DNA from: M3007 sp046329435
Lineage (GTDB): Bacteria > Bacteroidota > Bacteroidia > Chitinophagales > Saprospiraceae
Length of the DNA stretch: 64,000 nucleotides
Assembly (NCBI GenBank): GCA_046329435.1
Contig: JAXLUR010000009.1
Span: 186,001-250,000, forward strand
Direction of reading: 5' to 3'
The notes beneath the pieces were generated by a model that was not told the DNA's origin, did not search any database, and saw nothing but the letters and a program-made list of their open reading frames with translations. Of this stretch, positions 35,858-45,063 are shown one piece after another. Made by a program: the position numbers and the translations under genes. Within the stretch, counting starts at the first letter, position 1; the number at the start of each line of letters is the position of its first letter.

Positions 35858-37651
35858 CTATCGGAGAATTAAGAACCTGTCATGCTCTGTTTTGCCCTGC
35901 ATGTTATTCATCGAGAGCACATAAAGCCCGTCTTGCAAACGACTTACATCCAATACTATGGGTAATGACGTGTCGGCAATCTGCTGCGCCATTACTATCC
36001 TACCCGAAATATCGGTGACGAACAGTGTAGTGCCGGCAATGATCGGCCCTTCGACTCTTATTTCAGTACTGGCCGGATTAGGATAGACATGATATAATTT
36101 GCCTGTAAGCAGCCATGTAGTATTTTGGGATAATGGCCGGGCAGCTTCGGAACAATCGGCGCGCATGTTGCGCCCATTCCGGTGCAGAATATTACGAGCG
36201 AGAGCGCCAGCCTCGGAACAACCTGTTCCCCAATTGATTTCGAGCGTATCCAGTAACTCCTGAGGCAACTTATCCAACGGTGTTTCTTCTTCCAAGGCAT
36301 TCTGCACAATCTCTAAAACGGCCTTTACTTCATCTAATTCAGCTTCCCGCGCTTCTCCCAATTCGTACCGCGAAGAAAGGTCAGCGACTAAAGCGGCCGA
36401 GCCAGTAAAGTCGCCGCTGAAGAAGCCGTGCAGGGCCAATCGCAGGTCACTCTCGTAGGTTTGCATATAGCCCAGCCAGGTCAGGATGGAGTCCACCCGG
36501 CGTTGTGTTGAGTCCAAGGTATAATGACAAAGGATTAGGCCACCTTCGCGGTCTAGCTCTGCCCGCAAAAAGTTAACGGTATCTGCCGAGGCCCGCAGTT
36601 TTTGGGGATTGGAACTGATCGCAGGCAGTGCTTCCAACCTGTCGGCCCAGTCTTCGCGGGTTTGAAAGAACTGCGTTTTACGGCTGGCCAGTTCGATCTC
36701 TGTGTCACAAGGAGGAGGGCATTCTTCGTCGCCGCAATCTGTATTTTCATTGGCTGATTGCAAGTCTAATCCAGTTGGGAAATAAGGGTCTTGTAATGGA
36801 TCAGATACATAATAAAGATAAATAACTTCAGCCCCAAGATTATAAAATGTGCCAAACGAAGAGGTAGGGTCAGTAAAAATATTCCCGGTTGCGATTTTAT
36901 TGTTGAACTGATCTACCCTTCCCTGCACGTACCGGATTTTCCCGTACGACTGCACGTAAAAATCCTTCTTTGAAAAAAATTCCGGATCCAGAATATTTTC
37001 GGTATTCACATTGCACTCATACCACAACCCGCTATATGTAGCAACCTGGCCGCCAAGTGAATTTTCCATCGCATTGATTCCTCCGGCGCGATTGCCATAG
37101 TACAGGTATTCAAAGTTATTTTTGAAAATCCGGTTGTTGGCCGTACTGATGGCGACGACGTCGCAGCCGATGGGGCGGTCGTCGTTATCGGCCAGGGCGC
37201 TGGAAAAGTCGTTTTGCGTCAGCATAAAACCATCGGCCATGCCGTCCAGCAAAATACCGGTCAGCGTTTCAGGGGCTTCGCCGGTAAAGTTGTCGGGCCG
37301 GAACAGGTAAAATTTGTTCCCGCCGAAATAGAAATTGTTGTGGTTGTTGGAATAAATCCCCGTAAAACATTTTTCAAATTCGGCGCCTTCGATATGGCAG
37401 CTGCCGGTAGTCTCATTCACTTTGCTGATGTGGATACCTTCGTACAGGTTCTCGAAAGAGCAACTGCTGAAATTCGGTCGTATGGAAAAAGCGGCATCGT
37501 AGGCATCGATACCCGTGGCACGGGACGAAGGTGTGGTATATTCGTCGGTGCGCTCGTCCAGAAAATTGCCGCCCACCCGCAGGTTATATAGTCCGTGGAG
37601 TTTGAGGTGGGTAATTTTGTCGCCCGGGTTTCCCCGGTAATCGTCCGTCAC
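35858..37651 (-). pseudogene. 5'-truncated parallel beta-helix T9SS cargo gene
   Basis: The 597-residue frame begins abruptly with a GTG and has no signal peptide, although it ends in a T9SS sorting domain (VYPNPASTEIRVEGP). Upstream codons reading NVFTVTDDYRG look like natural protein, but an in-frame TAA lies eight codons upstream of the GTG. The first 250 residues resemble right-handed beta-helix repeats (NRIFKNNFEYLYYGN, GGNKFYLF). A rearrangement near 37651-37700 probably removed the 5' half and promoter. If expressed, the product could not be exported. Composition is less G/C-rich than in housekeeping genes. Confidence 0.7.
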
Positions 37652-37748
37652 TGTGAAAACGTTTGGAGTAATTTAGTTTTACTTCCAACACCAAACGCGG
37701 CATTTTGTTCCAAACAGTACACAAACTTAAAATATTCAGCCGCCCTTC

Positions 37749-38150
37749 TCACCACTCAAACTCCACCACCTGTTCCACCCCGTCGCCCAGGCTCAGCGCC
37801 ACGGGGCAGGTGCGGCCGGCGGTTTCGAGCAGCTGGCGGTCCCGTTCGGAGAAATCGCGTTTGGGCATGATGAGCCGGATTTCCACGCGGGCGATGCGGC
37901 GCGGATTGGCGGCCATGATCTTGGTCACTTCGGCGCGGGCGCCGGTGATGTCGAGTTCGCGGCTGCGGGCGCTGATGCCCATGATGGTCATCATGCAGGA
38001 GGCCAGGGAGGTGGCGCAGAGGTCGGTGGGCGAAAAAGCTTCGCCGCGGCCCTGGTTGTCGAGCGGGGCGTCGGTGATAATCTCGATACCGGATTGCAGG
38101 TGGGTGGCGCGGGTGCGCAGATCGCCGAGGTATTCTACTTTGGATGTCAT
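37749..38150 (-). CDS. OsmC/Ohr-family peroxide-reducing protein
   Basis: The protein is 133 residues from MTSKVEYLGDL at 38150. Two redox cysteines are in DLCATSLASCMM and GRTCPVALSL, the usual positions for OsmC proteins of the YhfA type. The family reduces organic hydroperoxides with a thiol donor. It is followed by the truncated T9SS gene on the same strand. PhoH ends 16 bases upstream, so co-transcription is possible. Confidence 0.88.
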   Translation of the reverse strand: MTSKVEYLGDLRTRATHLQSGIEIITDAPLDNQGRGEAFSPTDLCATSLASCMMTIMGISARSRELDITGARAEVTKIMAANPRRIARVEIRLIMPKRDFSERDRQLLETAGRTCPVALSLGDGVEQVVEFEW

Positions 38151-38166
38151 GCGGGATGGGTCGGTG

Positions 38167-39303
38167 TTATTTCTGTTCGCCGGCTTCGGGTTTGGCTTCT
38201 TCGAGCGGTTCGTTATCGGCGTTTTGCGCGGCTTTTTTGCGTTCGCGGCGGGCGCGCTCCTCTGTTTCGACAATGTCGTAGGCTTTGATGATTTCCTTCA
38301 CGAGACGGTGGCGCACCACGTCTTCGGCGGTGAGGTTGACGATGGCGATACCGTCGATGCCGTTGAGGATGGCCATGGCCTGCACCAGGCCCGATTTCTG
38401 GTGGTGGGGCAGGTCGATCTGGGTCAGGTCGCCGGTGATGATGCATTTGGCGTTGGGCCCGATACGGGTGAGGAACATCTTGAGTTGCAGGGGCGTGGCG
38501 TTCTGGGCCTCATCGAGGATGATGTAGGCGTTGTCGAGCGTACGGCCGCGCATAAAAGCCAGGGGCGCGATTTCGATGACGCGGTTTTCCATGAAAAAGT
38601 TGAGCTTGTCCATGGGCAGCATGTCGTCGAGCGCGTCGTAGAGCGGGCGCAGGTAGGGGTCGACTTTTTCCTTGAGGTCGCCGGGCAAAAAGCCGAGGTT
38701 TTCGCCGGCTTCGACGGCCGGGCGGGTGAGCACGATCTTTTTTATCAGCTTGTTTTTGAGTGCGCGCACGGCCATGGCGACGGCCGTGTAGGTTTTGCCG
38801 GTGCCGGCCGGACCGATGGCGAACACGATGTCGTTGTTTTCGCAGGCTTCGACAAGGCGTTTCTGGTTGCGGGTTTTGGCCTTGATGGGCCGGCCTTCTC
38901 GACCGTGCAGGATGACACTATCGCCGCCGTCGCCATTCACGGGGATGCGCACCTCGAAAGGATTGCTGCCGCCGAGCAGGTCTTCGACCGTCTGGAAGGG
39001 CAGTTCGAGGTGCTCGCGCAGGTAGCGCACCATGAGTTCGAATTTGCCTTTGGCTTCCTGCGTGTATTTTTTGTCGCCGCTGAGTTTCAGGCTGTTGCCG
39101 CGCGAGGTGATCGTAACGTCGGGATACGCTTTGCGCAGCAGGTTTAATTTGGCGTTGTTCTCGCCGTAGAGTTGAACGGGGTCGACGCCCTCGATGGTCA
39201 GAATAATTTCGCTCAAATCGCTGGGTGGTTTTGGTTGGCAGCGGGAGACGGGCGCCGGTAGTTGCGGGCTGCTGACCGGAAAAAAATCCGTCGGCGCCTC
39301 CAT
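38167..39303 (-). CDS. PhoH-family ATPase
   Basis: The protein is 378 residues from MEAPTDFFPVSS at 39303. Walker A is GPAGTGKTYTAVA, followed by RPAVEAGENLGFLPGD. Walker B is YIILDEAQNATP and motif III is CIITGDLTQIDLP, so the whole PhoH helicase-like core is present. An N-terminal KH-type region (EGVDPVQLYGENNAKLNLL) suggests RNA binding. The C-terminal tail is charged. A candidate -7 box TACTTTTG lies at 39349-39342 on the coding strand, with TTG 23 bases upstream. Confidence 0.93.
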   Translation of the reverse strand: MEAPTDFFPVSSPQLPAPVSRCQPKPPSDLSEIILTIEGVDPVQLYGENNAKLNLLRKAYPDVTITSRGNSLKLSGDKKYTQEAKGKFELMVRYLREHLELPFQTVEDLLGGSNPFEVRIPVNGDGGDSVILHGREGRPIKAKTRNQKRLVEACENNDIVFAIGPAGTGKTYTAVAMAVRALKNKLIKKIVLTRPAVEAGENLGFLPGDLKEKVDPYLRPLYDALDDMLPMDKLNFFMENRVIEIAPLAFMRGRTLDNAYIILDEAQNATPLQLKMFLTRIGPNAKCIITGDLTQIDLPHHQKSGLVQAMAILNGIDGIAIVNLTAEDVVRHRLVKEIIKAYDIVETEERARRERKKAAQNADNEPLEEAKPEAGEQK

Positions 39304-39424
39304 GCCTTTTTTACAAATAAATTTGACCCGCCGGTCGCCTACAAAAGTAGGACTTCGGCAGCGTACGGGAAACAAAAAAATACCGGCTATAGTTCGTTTA
39401 ACCGTGACTTAATACTGCTAGCCA

Positions 39425-40003
39425 ATGACACACGAATGGGTCACTTTCTTTTCCTGGACGGCATTTTACGCCTGTCACAGCGCCCTGGCTTCCGACCGGG
39501 TCAAATACCGGGTGGCACACTGGCAACCCGCGGCCCGACGGTTTTACCGCCTTGGATACAACGCTTTTTCCATCCTGTTTTTCTGCTGGCTGCTGACTGA
39601 TTTGTACCGGCATTCCGGGTCGTTTTTATATGCCCCTTCTATTGTTTTTTATATCACGGGCGCTACCCTGGCCGTTTTCGGGCTGTTGCTGCTGGGCGCT
39701 TCTTTTCGCAATTACGACCTTGCGGAATTCGCCGGCCTGCAAAGCGCTGTCGCCCCTCAGCCCCTGCAAACCGGCGGCCTGAACGCCCGGATCAGGCATC
39801 CGATCTATAGCGGTACTCTCCTGTTGATGCTGGGTATTTGCGCGGCTTACCCGTCCGGCGCCTTGTGGGCGGTGCTGGCAGCCACTGTCCTTTACCTGCC
39901 GTTCGGTATCGGGTGGGAAGAAAAAAAACTGCTGCGCCAGTATGGCTCGGCATACGCCGATTATCAAAAACGCGTGAAACGTCTGATTCCCGGCCTGTGG
40001 TGA
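39425..40003 (+). CDS. Isoprenylcysteine methyltransferase-like membrane protein
   Basis: The protein is 192 residues with about five membrane segments. The C-terminal half shows the ICMT/PEMT pattern GLNARIRHPIYSGTLLLMLG, then FGIGWEEKKLLRQYGSAYADYQKRVKRLIP. Such integral proteins transfer methyl groups from SAM to lipids or prenyl groups. The substrate is unknown. It precedes the HEAT-cyclophilin lipoprotein gene by 46 bases. Confidence 0.82.
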   Translation: MTHEWVTFFSWTAFYACHSALASDRVKYRVAHWQPAARRFYRLGYNAFSILFFCWLLTDLYRHSGSFLYAPSIVFYITGATLAVFGLLLLGASFRNYDLAEFAGLQSAVAPQPLQTGGLNARIRHPIYSGTLLLMLGICAAYPSGALWAVLAATVLYLPFGIGWEEKKLLRQYGSAYADYQKRVKRLIPGLW

Positions 40004-40049
40004 GCGGAATTTCTACTTTTGTGGCTGGAAAATCCACAACTTTACGGTC

Positions 40050-42089
40050 ATGCGTATCTGCCTGTTGTTTTTTACCCTTAGTCTGCTGTTTTCGGCCTGT
40101 GTGCCGGAAAACTACACGTTTGAAAAAGAAAAGAAAGGCAACGGCGCCGTCAAGATCGACCTGCGCAACAAGCTGACGCAACGCCTGTACGATTTTCGCG
40201 ACAACCGGCAAACCGACAGCCTGTTGCACTATCTCAATAGTCCCGATCCCACGCTGCGCTATCTTTCAGCCCTTTCGTTTGCCTCCTGGCGCGATTCTGC
40301 CGCCATTGAATCGCTGACGACCCTGCTCAGCGATCCGGTCGAGGAAGTGCGCATCGCGGCAGCTTTTTCGATGGGACAGATCGGCTCGCCCAAGGCGGAA
40401 AAACCCCTCGTTGCGGCATTCGACAGCGGCGATTCGCTCTCGCAGCACCAGCGTTTCAACGCCGTAGTGCTCGAAGCCATCGGCAAATGCGGCACGGTAA
40501 CGAGCCTGCGCCAGATCGCCGGCGTCAAAACCTATCAGCTGACCGACACCTTGCTGCTCGAGGGCCAGTGCCGCGCTATCCTGCGTTTTGGCCTTCGCAA
40601 AATCGTCGATTCCGCCGCGACCAACCGCATGGTAGAGTATGTCGCCAACGAACGTATGCCCCGTCCGGCGCGTCTTCAGGCGGCGCACTACCTGGCCCGC
40701 ACCGAAAAAGTGGCGCCCGACAGCGCCCAGGCCGTGCAGCTCGCCCTGGCCCTGGTGCGCACCCGCGATGCCGACATCCGCATGCCCATTGCCCGGGCGT
40801 TGGGCAAATCACAGACGCAGCCGGCTTTTGCCATGTTGTCGAAAGTCGTCAACACGGAAAGCGACTGGCGCGTCAAGTGCAACATTATCAATGCCCTGGC
40901 CAAATTCGATTACGATACGGTGCGCGCACTGGTGGTGCCCAAAATCACCGACGAAAACCCGCACGTGTCACGCACAGCAGCCGAATTTTTTATTGAAAAC
41001 GGTCGCGCAAAAGACGGCGACTACTACTGGCGCATTGCCAACAGCAACCCTGCTCTGCCCTGGCAAAGCCGCGTTGCCCTGTATCGGGCTTCCAATCGCT
41101 GGCTCAACAGCCGCGACGACCCGGAGTCGAAAGACTTTATCAACTTCCGCCTCCGCGAAACCTTCCAGCAATCGGCCAACCCGTACGAACGCGCCGCCTG
41201 TATGCTCGCCCTGGGTGAATGGGGCCGGCAATACCACCTCATTTACAATCAAGGGATCAAAGACCCCTCTTACGTGGTAAAAAGCGCTGCCGCAGAAGCG
41301 CTGGCCTCGATCGCCAAACGCAAGGACTTCTATGCCGTGTTTGGAGAAAGCGCCAGGGTCGTTCGCCGTGAATTGTACTATTACCTGCGCAACATTATCG
41401 CCACCGGCGATCCGGGAATGATTGCTTCGGGCGCCGACGGCTTGCGCGCAGAAGCGCTGAACTACAACACGTTGCGCGATTCCGCCCGACTCACCGATTT
41501 TTATACCACCTTGCAGGGACTTAAAACCCCGCGCGACCTGGAAGCGATAGAAGCCTTGAAAAAGACCATCGCTTATTTTGAAGGAAAACCGGAATCCAAA
41601 CTGCAAATCCCACCTCACGACCATGCCATCGACTGGGCACTCGTCAGCTCGATACTGCCGGCTACCCGCGCCTTGATCCAGACCAAAAAAGGAGATATCA
41701 CGCTGGTCTTTTTCCCCGAATGGGCGCCTGCAACGGTAGCCGATTTTATGAAAAATGCCAACGAAGGAAAGTATAACGGCCGCAGTTTTCACCGGGTGGT
41801 GCCGGGCTTTGTCGTGCAGGGCGGCTGCCCGCGCGGCGACGGCACAGGGGCGCCCGATTACACCCTGCGTACCGAGATCGGACTGGCCTGGTACGACGCG
41901 CCCGGCTACGCGGGCATCGCATCCATCGAGCCGCGCACCGACACCGAAGGCGTGCAGTTTTTCTTTACCCAGGCGCCTACCCCCTGGCTGGATGGCGGCT
42001 ATACCATATTCGGGAAGGTCGAATCCGGCATGGACGTGGTGGACAAACTCCAGGTCGGCGATCTGATTGACCGGGTAATTATCCAGTAA
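40050..42089 (+). CDS. Lipoprotein with HEAT repeats and C-terminal cyclophilin-type prolyl isomerase
   Basis: The protein is 679 residues. The lipobox LLFSAC is near residue 17. Residues about 40-540 form HEAT-like repeats, for example LRYLSALSFASWRDSAAIESL, VRIAAAFSMGQIGSPKAEK and VKSAAAEALASIAKRKDF. Residues about 548-679 form a cyclophilin-type isomerase (GDITLVFFPEWAPATVADF, FHRVVPGFVVQGG, FFFTQAPTPWLDGGYTIFG). An outer-membrane or periplasmic chaperone role is likely. The fusion is unusual, but the isomerase core looks complete. Confidence 0.88.
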   Translation: MRICLLFFTLSLLFSACVPENYTFEKEKKGNGAVKIDLRNKLTQRLYDFRDNRQTDSLLHYLNSPDPTLRYLSALSFASWRDSAAIESLTTLLSDPVEEVRIAAAFSMGQIGSPKAEKPLVAAFDSGDSLSQHQRFNAVVLEAIGKCGTVTSLRQIAGVKTYQLTDTLLLEGQCRAILRFGLRKIVDSAATNRMVEYVANERMPRPARLQAAHYLARTEKVAPDSAQAVQLALALVRTRDADIRMPIARALGKSQTQPAFAMLSKVVNTESDWRVKCNIINALAKFDYDTVRALVVPKITDENPHVSRTAAEFFIENGRAKDGDYYWRIANSNPALPWQSRVALYRASNRWLNSRDDPESKDFINFRLRETFQQSANPYERAACMLALGEWGRQYHLIYNQGIKDPSYVVKSAAAEALASIAKRKDFYAVFGESARVVRRELYYYLRNIIATGDPGMIASGADGLRAEALNYNTLRDSARLTDFYTTLQGLKTPRDLEAIEALKKTIAYFEGKPESKLQIPPHDHAIDWALVSSILPATRALIQTKKGDITLVFFPEWAPATVADFMKNANEGKYNGRSFHRVVPGFVVQGGCPRGDGTGAPDYTLRTEIGLAWYDAPGYAGIASIEPRTDTEGVQFFFTQAPTPWLDGGYTIFGKVESGMDVVDKLQVGDLIDRVIIQ

Positions 42090-42542
42090 AACGCGACGAT
42101 TACCCTACTCCATCCCTACCCCCCTGGGAATACCCCGGGTAAAACGCTTCGATTGCTGTGAAGACAAAAAATCCTGCTTCCAAACAAGATGAAAGCAGGG
42201 CTAAACAAGACTAAACCGGTTTTGGATTATCGTTCCGACGGCAACCATGAGGGCCTCGCCGGGTTCTTCAATGCGGATTTCGCCAGCCTTGCGGTCGGTA
42301 AAAAGCGAAGCAAAGGTGTGGACAGCCATTCCCTCCGGAAAAGCGTACAATTACCCTATTTGCAAAACAGGTATTTCTACCTGCAAGCACACAAGCGTGC
42401 TCCCGCGCGGCCGAAAAAACCTTCGAGCCCCTTGCAATTCATCGTTTCAAACCGGCAATTGGCCTGATGCCCGGGCAACTTGGCCGAATTCGTTGAGCAA
42501 AAGCGCCGGCACGTTGTTGTCTTGTCTTTTCAATTTTTGCCC
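42090..42542 (+). other. Intergenic stretch without recognised gene
   Basis: These 453 bases contain no convincing coding sequence. One weak hairpin CCTGCTT/AAGCAGG lies at 42173-42199. It has a T-run only on the minus side, so it is not a terminator for the upstream gene. Nothing else is recognised. Confidence 0.5.
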
Positions 42543-43217
42543 ATGCTTACCGCCACTCAGCTCACCAAACAATACCGCACCGCCCACGGCGACATGCTGA
42601 CCGTGCTGGATCACGTCAGTTTCGAACTCGAACCCGGCGACACCTTCTCCATTGTCGGGCCTTCGGGCAGCGGCAAAACCACCCTGCTCGGCCTTTGCGC
42701 CGGCCTCGATCGCGCCAGCAGCGGCTCGGTGGAACTGAACGGCGTGCGCCTCGACGATTTGTCGGAAGACGATCGCGCCGCCGTGCGCAACCGCTACGTC
42801 GGGTTTGTGTTTCAGAATTTTCAACTCATCCCTACCCTCACCGCGCTCGAAAATGTGATGGTGCCGCTCGAACTCCGCAACGAACCCGATGCCGAAAAAA
42901 TCGCCCGGCAATGGCTGGAAAAAGTAGGCCTCGGCGCCCGGCTCGACCACTACCCCACCCAGTTGTCGGGCGGAGAGCAACAACGCGTCTGCATCGCGCG
43001 GGCATTTTCCACCAGCCCGAAAATTCTTTTTGCCGACGAACCGACCGGCAACCTAGACGCCGAAAACGCGGCCGGCATCGTCGATCTGATCTTCGATCTC
43101 AACCGCACCGCCGGCACTACGCTGGTACTGGTGACGCACGACCTCGACCTGGCGCGGCGCACCCGGCGTATTCTCAAACTCAAAGGCGGCAAAGTGGACG
43201 AACTGATTGCCGCCTGA
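42543..43217 (+). CDS. ABC transporter ATP-binding protein (LolD/YbbA-like)
   Basis: The protein is 224 residues from MLTATQLTKQYR at 42543. Walker A is GPSGSGKTT, the signature is LSGGEQQR, Walker B is ILFADEPTGNLD and the switch is VTHDLD. It belongs to the MacB/LolD branch that powers lipoprotein or lipid export. No permease gene is adjacent; the next gene, 18 bases on, is a DNA glycosylase. Confidence 0.92.
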   Translation: MLTATQLTKQYRTAHGDMLTVLDHVSFELEPGDTFSIVGPSGSGKTTLLGLCAGLDRASSGSVELNGVRLDDLSEDDRAAVRNRYVGFVFQNFQLIPTLTALENVMVPLELRNEPDAEKIARQWLEKVGLGARLDHYPTQLSGGEQQRVCIARAFSTSPKILFADEPTGNLDAENAAGIVDLIFDLNRTAGTTLVLVTHDLDLARRTRRILKLKGGKVDELIAA

Positions 43218-43235
43218 CCCACCGCTGATTCCAAC

Positions 43236-43922
43236 TTGAATTTTGCCCAGCAGGTCATCGACTTTACCCGCTCCCTGCGGCCGCCCGACATTGCGCTGCC
43301 GCCGGGCTTTGCCTGGCTTTTTCCGTACGACAACCCCGACACAATGGCCGCATTGACGGCTTTTTATCAAAAATTCTACGCCGACGAAGGCGAGCGCGTC
43401 TTTATCTTCGGGATCAACCCGGGACGTTTCGGAGCCGGCATTACGGGCGTGCCTTTTACCGACCCTGCAAGGCTCGAAACGGAGTGCGGCATTGCCAATA
43501 ATTTTGTCAAAAAGCCCGAGTTGTCGGCCCAGTTTGTCTGGCAATTTATCCACGCCTTTGGCGGCCCGCAGGTTTTTTGCCGCAACTTTTACATCACCTC
43601 GCTCTCTCCGCTGGGGTTTGTGCGCGACGGGCTGAACATCAATTATTACGACGATCGCAACCTGCAAAAAGCCGTTACGCCGTTCATCGAATGGAACATC
43701 CGGACCCAGCAGGCCTTTGGCGCGCGGCGCGATGTGGCGCTTTGCCTGGGGGAGGGTCAGAATTTCGCTTATTTTCAAAAAATCAATGCAGCAAACGGCT
43801 TTTTCGGCAAAATCATACCGCTGCCCCACCCTCGTTGGGTCATGCAATACCGCCGGAAAAAAGTGCCGGAATACCTGGATCACTATGTCGGCGCCTTGCG
43901 CGAAGCGCTGGCCGCCGGCTGA
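43236..43922 (+). CDS. SMUG2-type uracil-DNA glycosylase family protein (DUF4918)
   Basis: The protein is 228 residues from a TTG start at 43236. The UDG-fold motif is GINPGRFGAGITGVPFTDP (about 67-85), and LPHPRWVMQYR supplies the second catalytic His and insertion loop. Both fit the SMUG2 group found mainly in Bacteroidota, which removes uracil or deaminated bases. It forms a likely operon with the upstream ABC gene. The start is inferred because the frame opens only 18 bases after the previous stop. Confidence 0.82.
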   Translation: MNFAQQVIDFTRSLRPPDIALPPGFAWLFPYDNPDTMAALTAFYQKFYADEGERVFIFGINPGRFGAGITGVPFTDPARLETECGIANNFVKKPELSAQFVWQFIHAFGGPQVFCRNFYITSLSPLGFVRDGLNINYYDDRNLQKAVTPFIEWNIRTQQAFGARRDVALCLGEGQNFAYFQKINAANGFFGKIIPLPHPRWVMQYRRKKVPEYLDHYVGALREALAAG

Positions 43923-43932
43923 GCCCCGAGAT

Positions 43933-44181
43933 TTATTTGGGTATGGTTTTCAGCTGCTCCTGAATCTCGCGCATGCGCACCTGTTTGAATGAATCGATCA
44001 GGCGGGGCAGGTCGTTGCGTTCGCGCAAGGCGCATTGGCTGTCGATCTGTATGCGTGCCTCGCGGATCTGGGCGTTGGCGATCGAATCGATCCTCGACCG
44101 GGTGTCGGCGTCGATGGGCGCGCTGGCGCCGCCACAGGCCGACAAGAGCAGAAAAAGTGAAAAACAAGCCAGAATACGCAT
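43933..44181 (-). CDS. Small hypothetical lipoprotein
   Basis: The protein is 82 residues with lipobox LLSACGG (12-18). The mature part is a short charged helix (about 25-82) and could be a coiled coil. No family is recognised. It is transcribed toward the convergent glycosylase gene. Confidence is limited by the small size. Confidence 0.65.
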   Translation of the reverse strand: MRILACFSLFLLLSACGGASAPIDADTRSRIDSIANAQIREARIQIDSQCALRERNDLPRLIDSFKQVRMREIQEQLKTIPK

Positions 44182-44204
44182 AGTCGGGGTGTTTTGGCAG
44201 TGTT

Positions 44205-45056
44205 TTACGGCGTTTTGACAATCAGGTTGTCGATCAGGCGTACGTCGCCGGCCCAGGCCGCCGTGCAGGCTACGACAAAGGAAGCGTCCTGCCAGTTGGC
44301 CACGGGCTGGAGCGTATAGCCATCCGCCAGTTCAAAATATTCGGGCTTGAGCCCGGCTTCGGCAAGGCGGGTCAGGGCATTTTGACACACGAGACTTGCG
44401 GGTTGTTGTCGGAAAGCGATCTGCGCTGCTTCCAGCGTTTGGTGAATTACGGGTGCGATACGGCGCATTTCGGGACTTAATCGTGTGTTGCGGCTCGACA
44501 TGGCGAGGCCGTCGGCCTCCCGTACGGTCGGGCACATGACCAGTTCGACCGGCGATTTCAGCTGGCGGAGCATGTCGCGCACGATGGTGAGCTGCTGAAA
44601 ATCCTTTTGCCCCATGTACAGGCGCACCGGCCGCATGATGTCGAGCAGCCGGTTGACGACGGTAGCCATGCCCGCGAAATGGCCGGGCCGGAAGGCGCCT
44701 TCCATCACCTTGTCGAGTGGGCCAAATTCCAGTTGGAGGCTCAGATCGCGGCCGGGGGGGTACACCTCTTCCACAGCCGGCAGAAACAGCAGATCACAGC
44801 CGGCGGAAAGCAATAGTTCGATATCGCGGCCGGGGGTGCGGGGGTATTTTTCCAGGTCTTTGGGGTCGTTGAACTGGGTCGGGTTGACAAAAATACTGAC
44901 CACGGCGAGGTCGCCCGCCCGGCGTGCCATGCGCACCAGTTCAAGGTGGCCTTCGTGGAGGGCGCCCATCGTCGGGGCAAAGCCGATGTCGCGGTTTTTA
45001 CGGCCGGGGGCGCTGCGCCAGGCGTCATAATCGGCTATGGTTTTTACAAGGAGCAT
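44205..45056 (-). CDS. panC: Pantoate-beta-alanine ligase
   Basis: The protein is 283 residues. The nucleotide-binding motif is PTMGALHEGHLELV (28-41), followed by FVNPTQFNDPKDLEKYPRT and MGQKDFQQL. These are the complete substrate-binding signatures of PanC, which joins pantoate and beta-alanine for CoA synthesis. It lies seven bases downstream of the beta-mannosidase gene on the same strand. panB and panD are not in this window. Confidence 0.96.
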   Translation of the reverse strand: MLLVKTIADYDAWRSAPGRKNRDIGFAPTMGALHEGHLELVRMARRAGDLAVVSIFVNPTQFNDPKDLEKYPRTPGRDIELLLSAGCDLLFLPAVEEVYPPGRDLSLQLEFGPLDKVMEGAFRPGHFAGMATVVNRLLDIMRPVRLYMGQKDFQQLTIVRDMLRQLKSPVELVMCPTVREADGLAMSSRNTRLSPEMRRIAPVIHQTLEAAQIAFRQQPASLVCQNALTRLAEAGLKPEYFELADGYTLQPVANWQDASFVVACTAAWAGDVRLIDNLIVKTP

Positions 45057-45063
45057 GGCGCGA

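Noticed and set aside
42173..42199. Terminator for the HEAT-cyclophilin gene
   Set aside because: The hairpin lacks a T-run on the plus strand, so it does not fit an intrinsic terminator in that direction.
42189..42467. Possible 92-codon gene in the 42.1-42.5 kb gap
   Set aside because: No domain, no promoter and composition like non-coding DNA.
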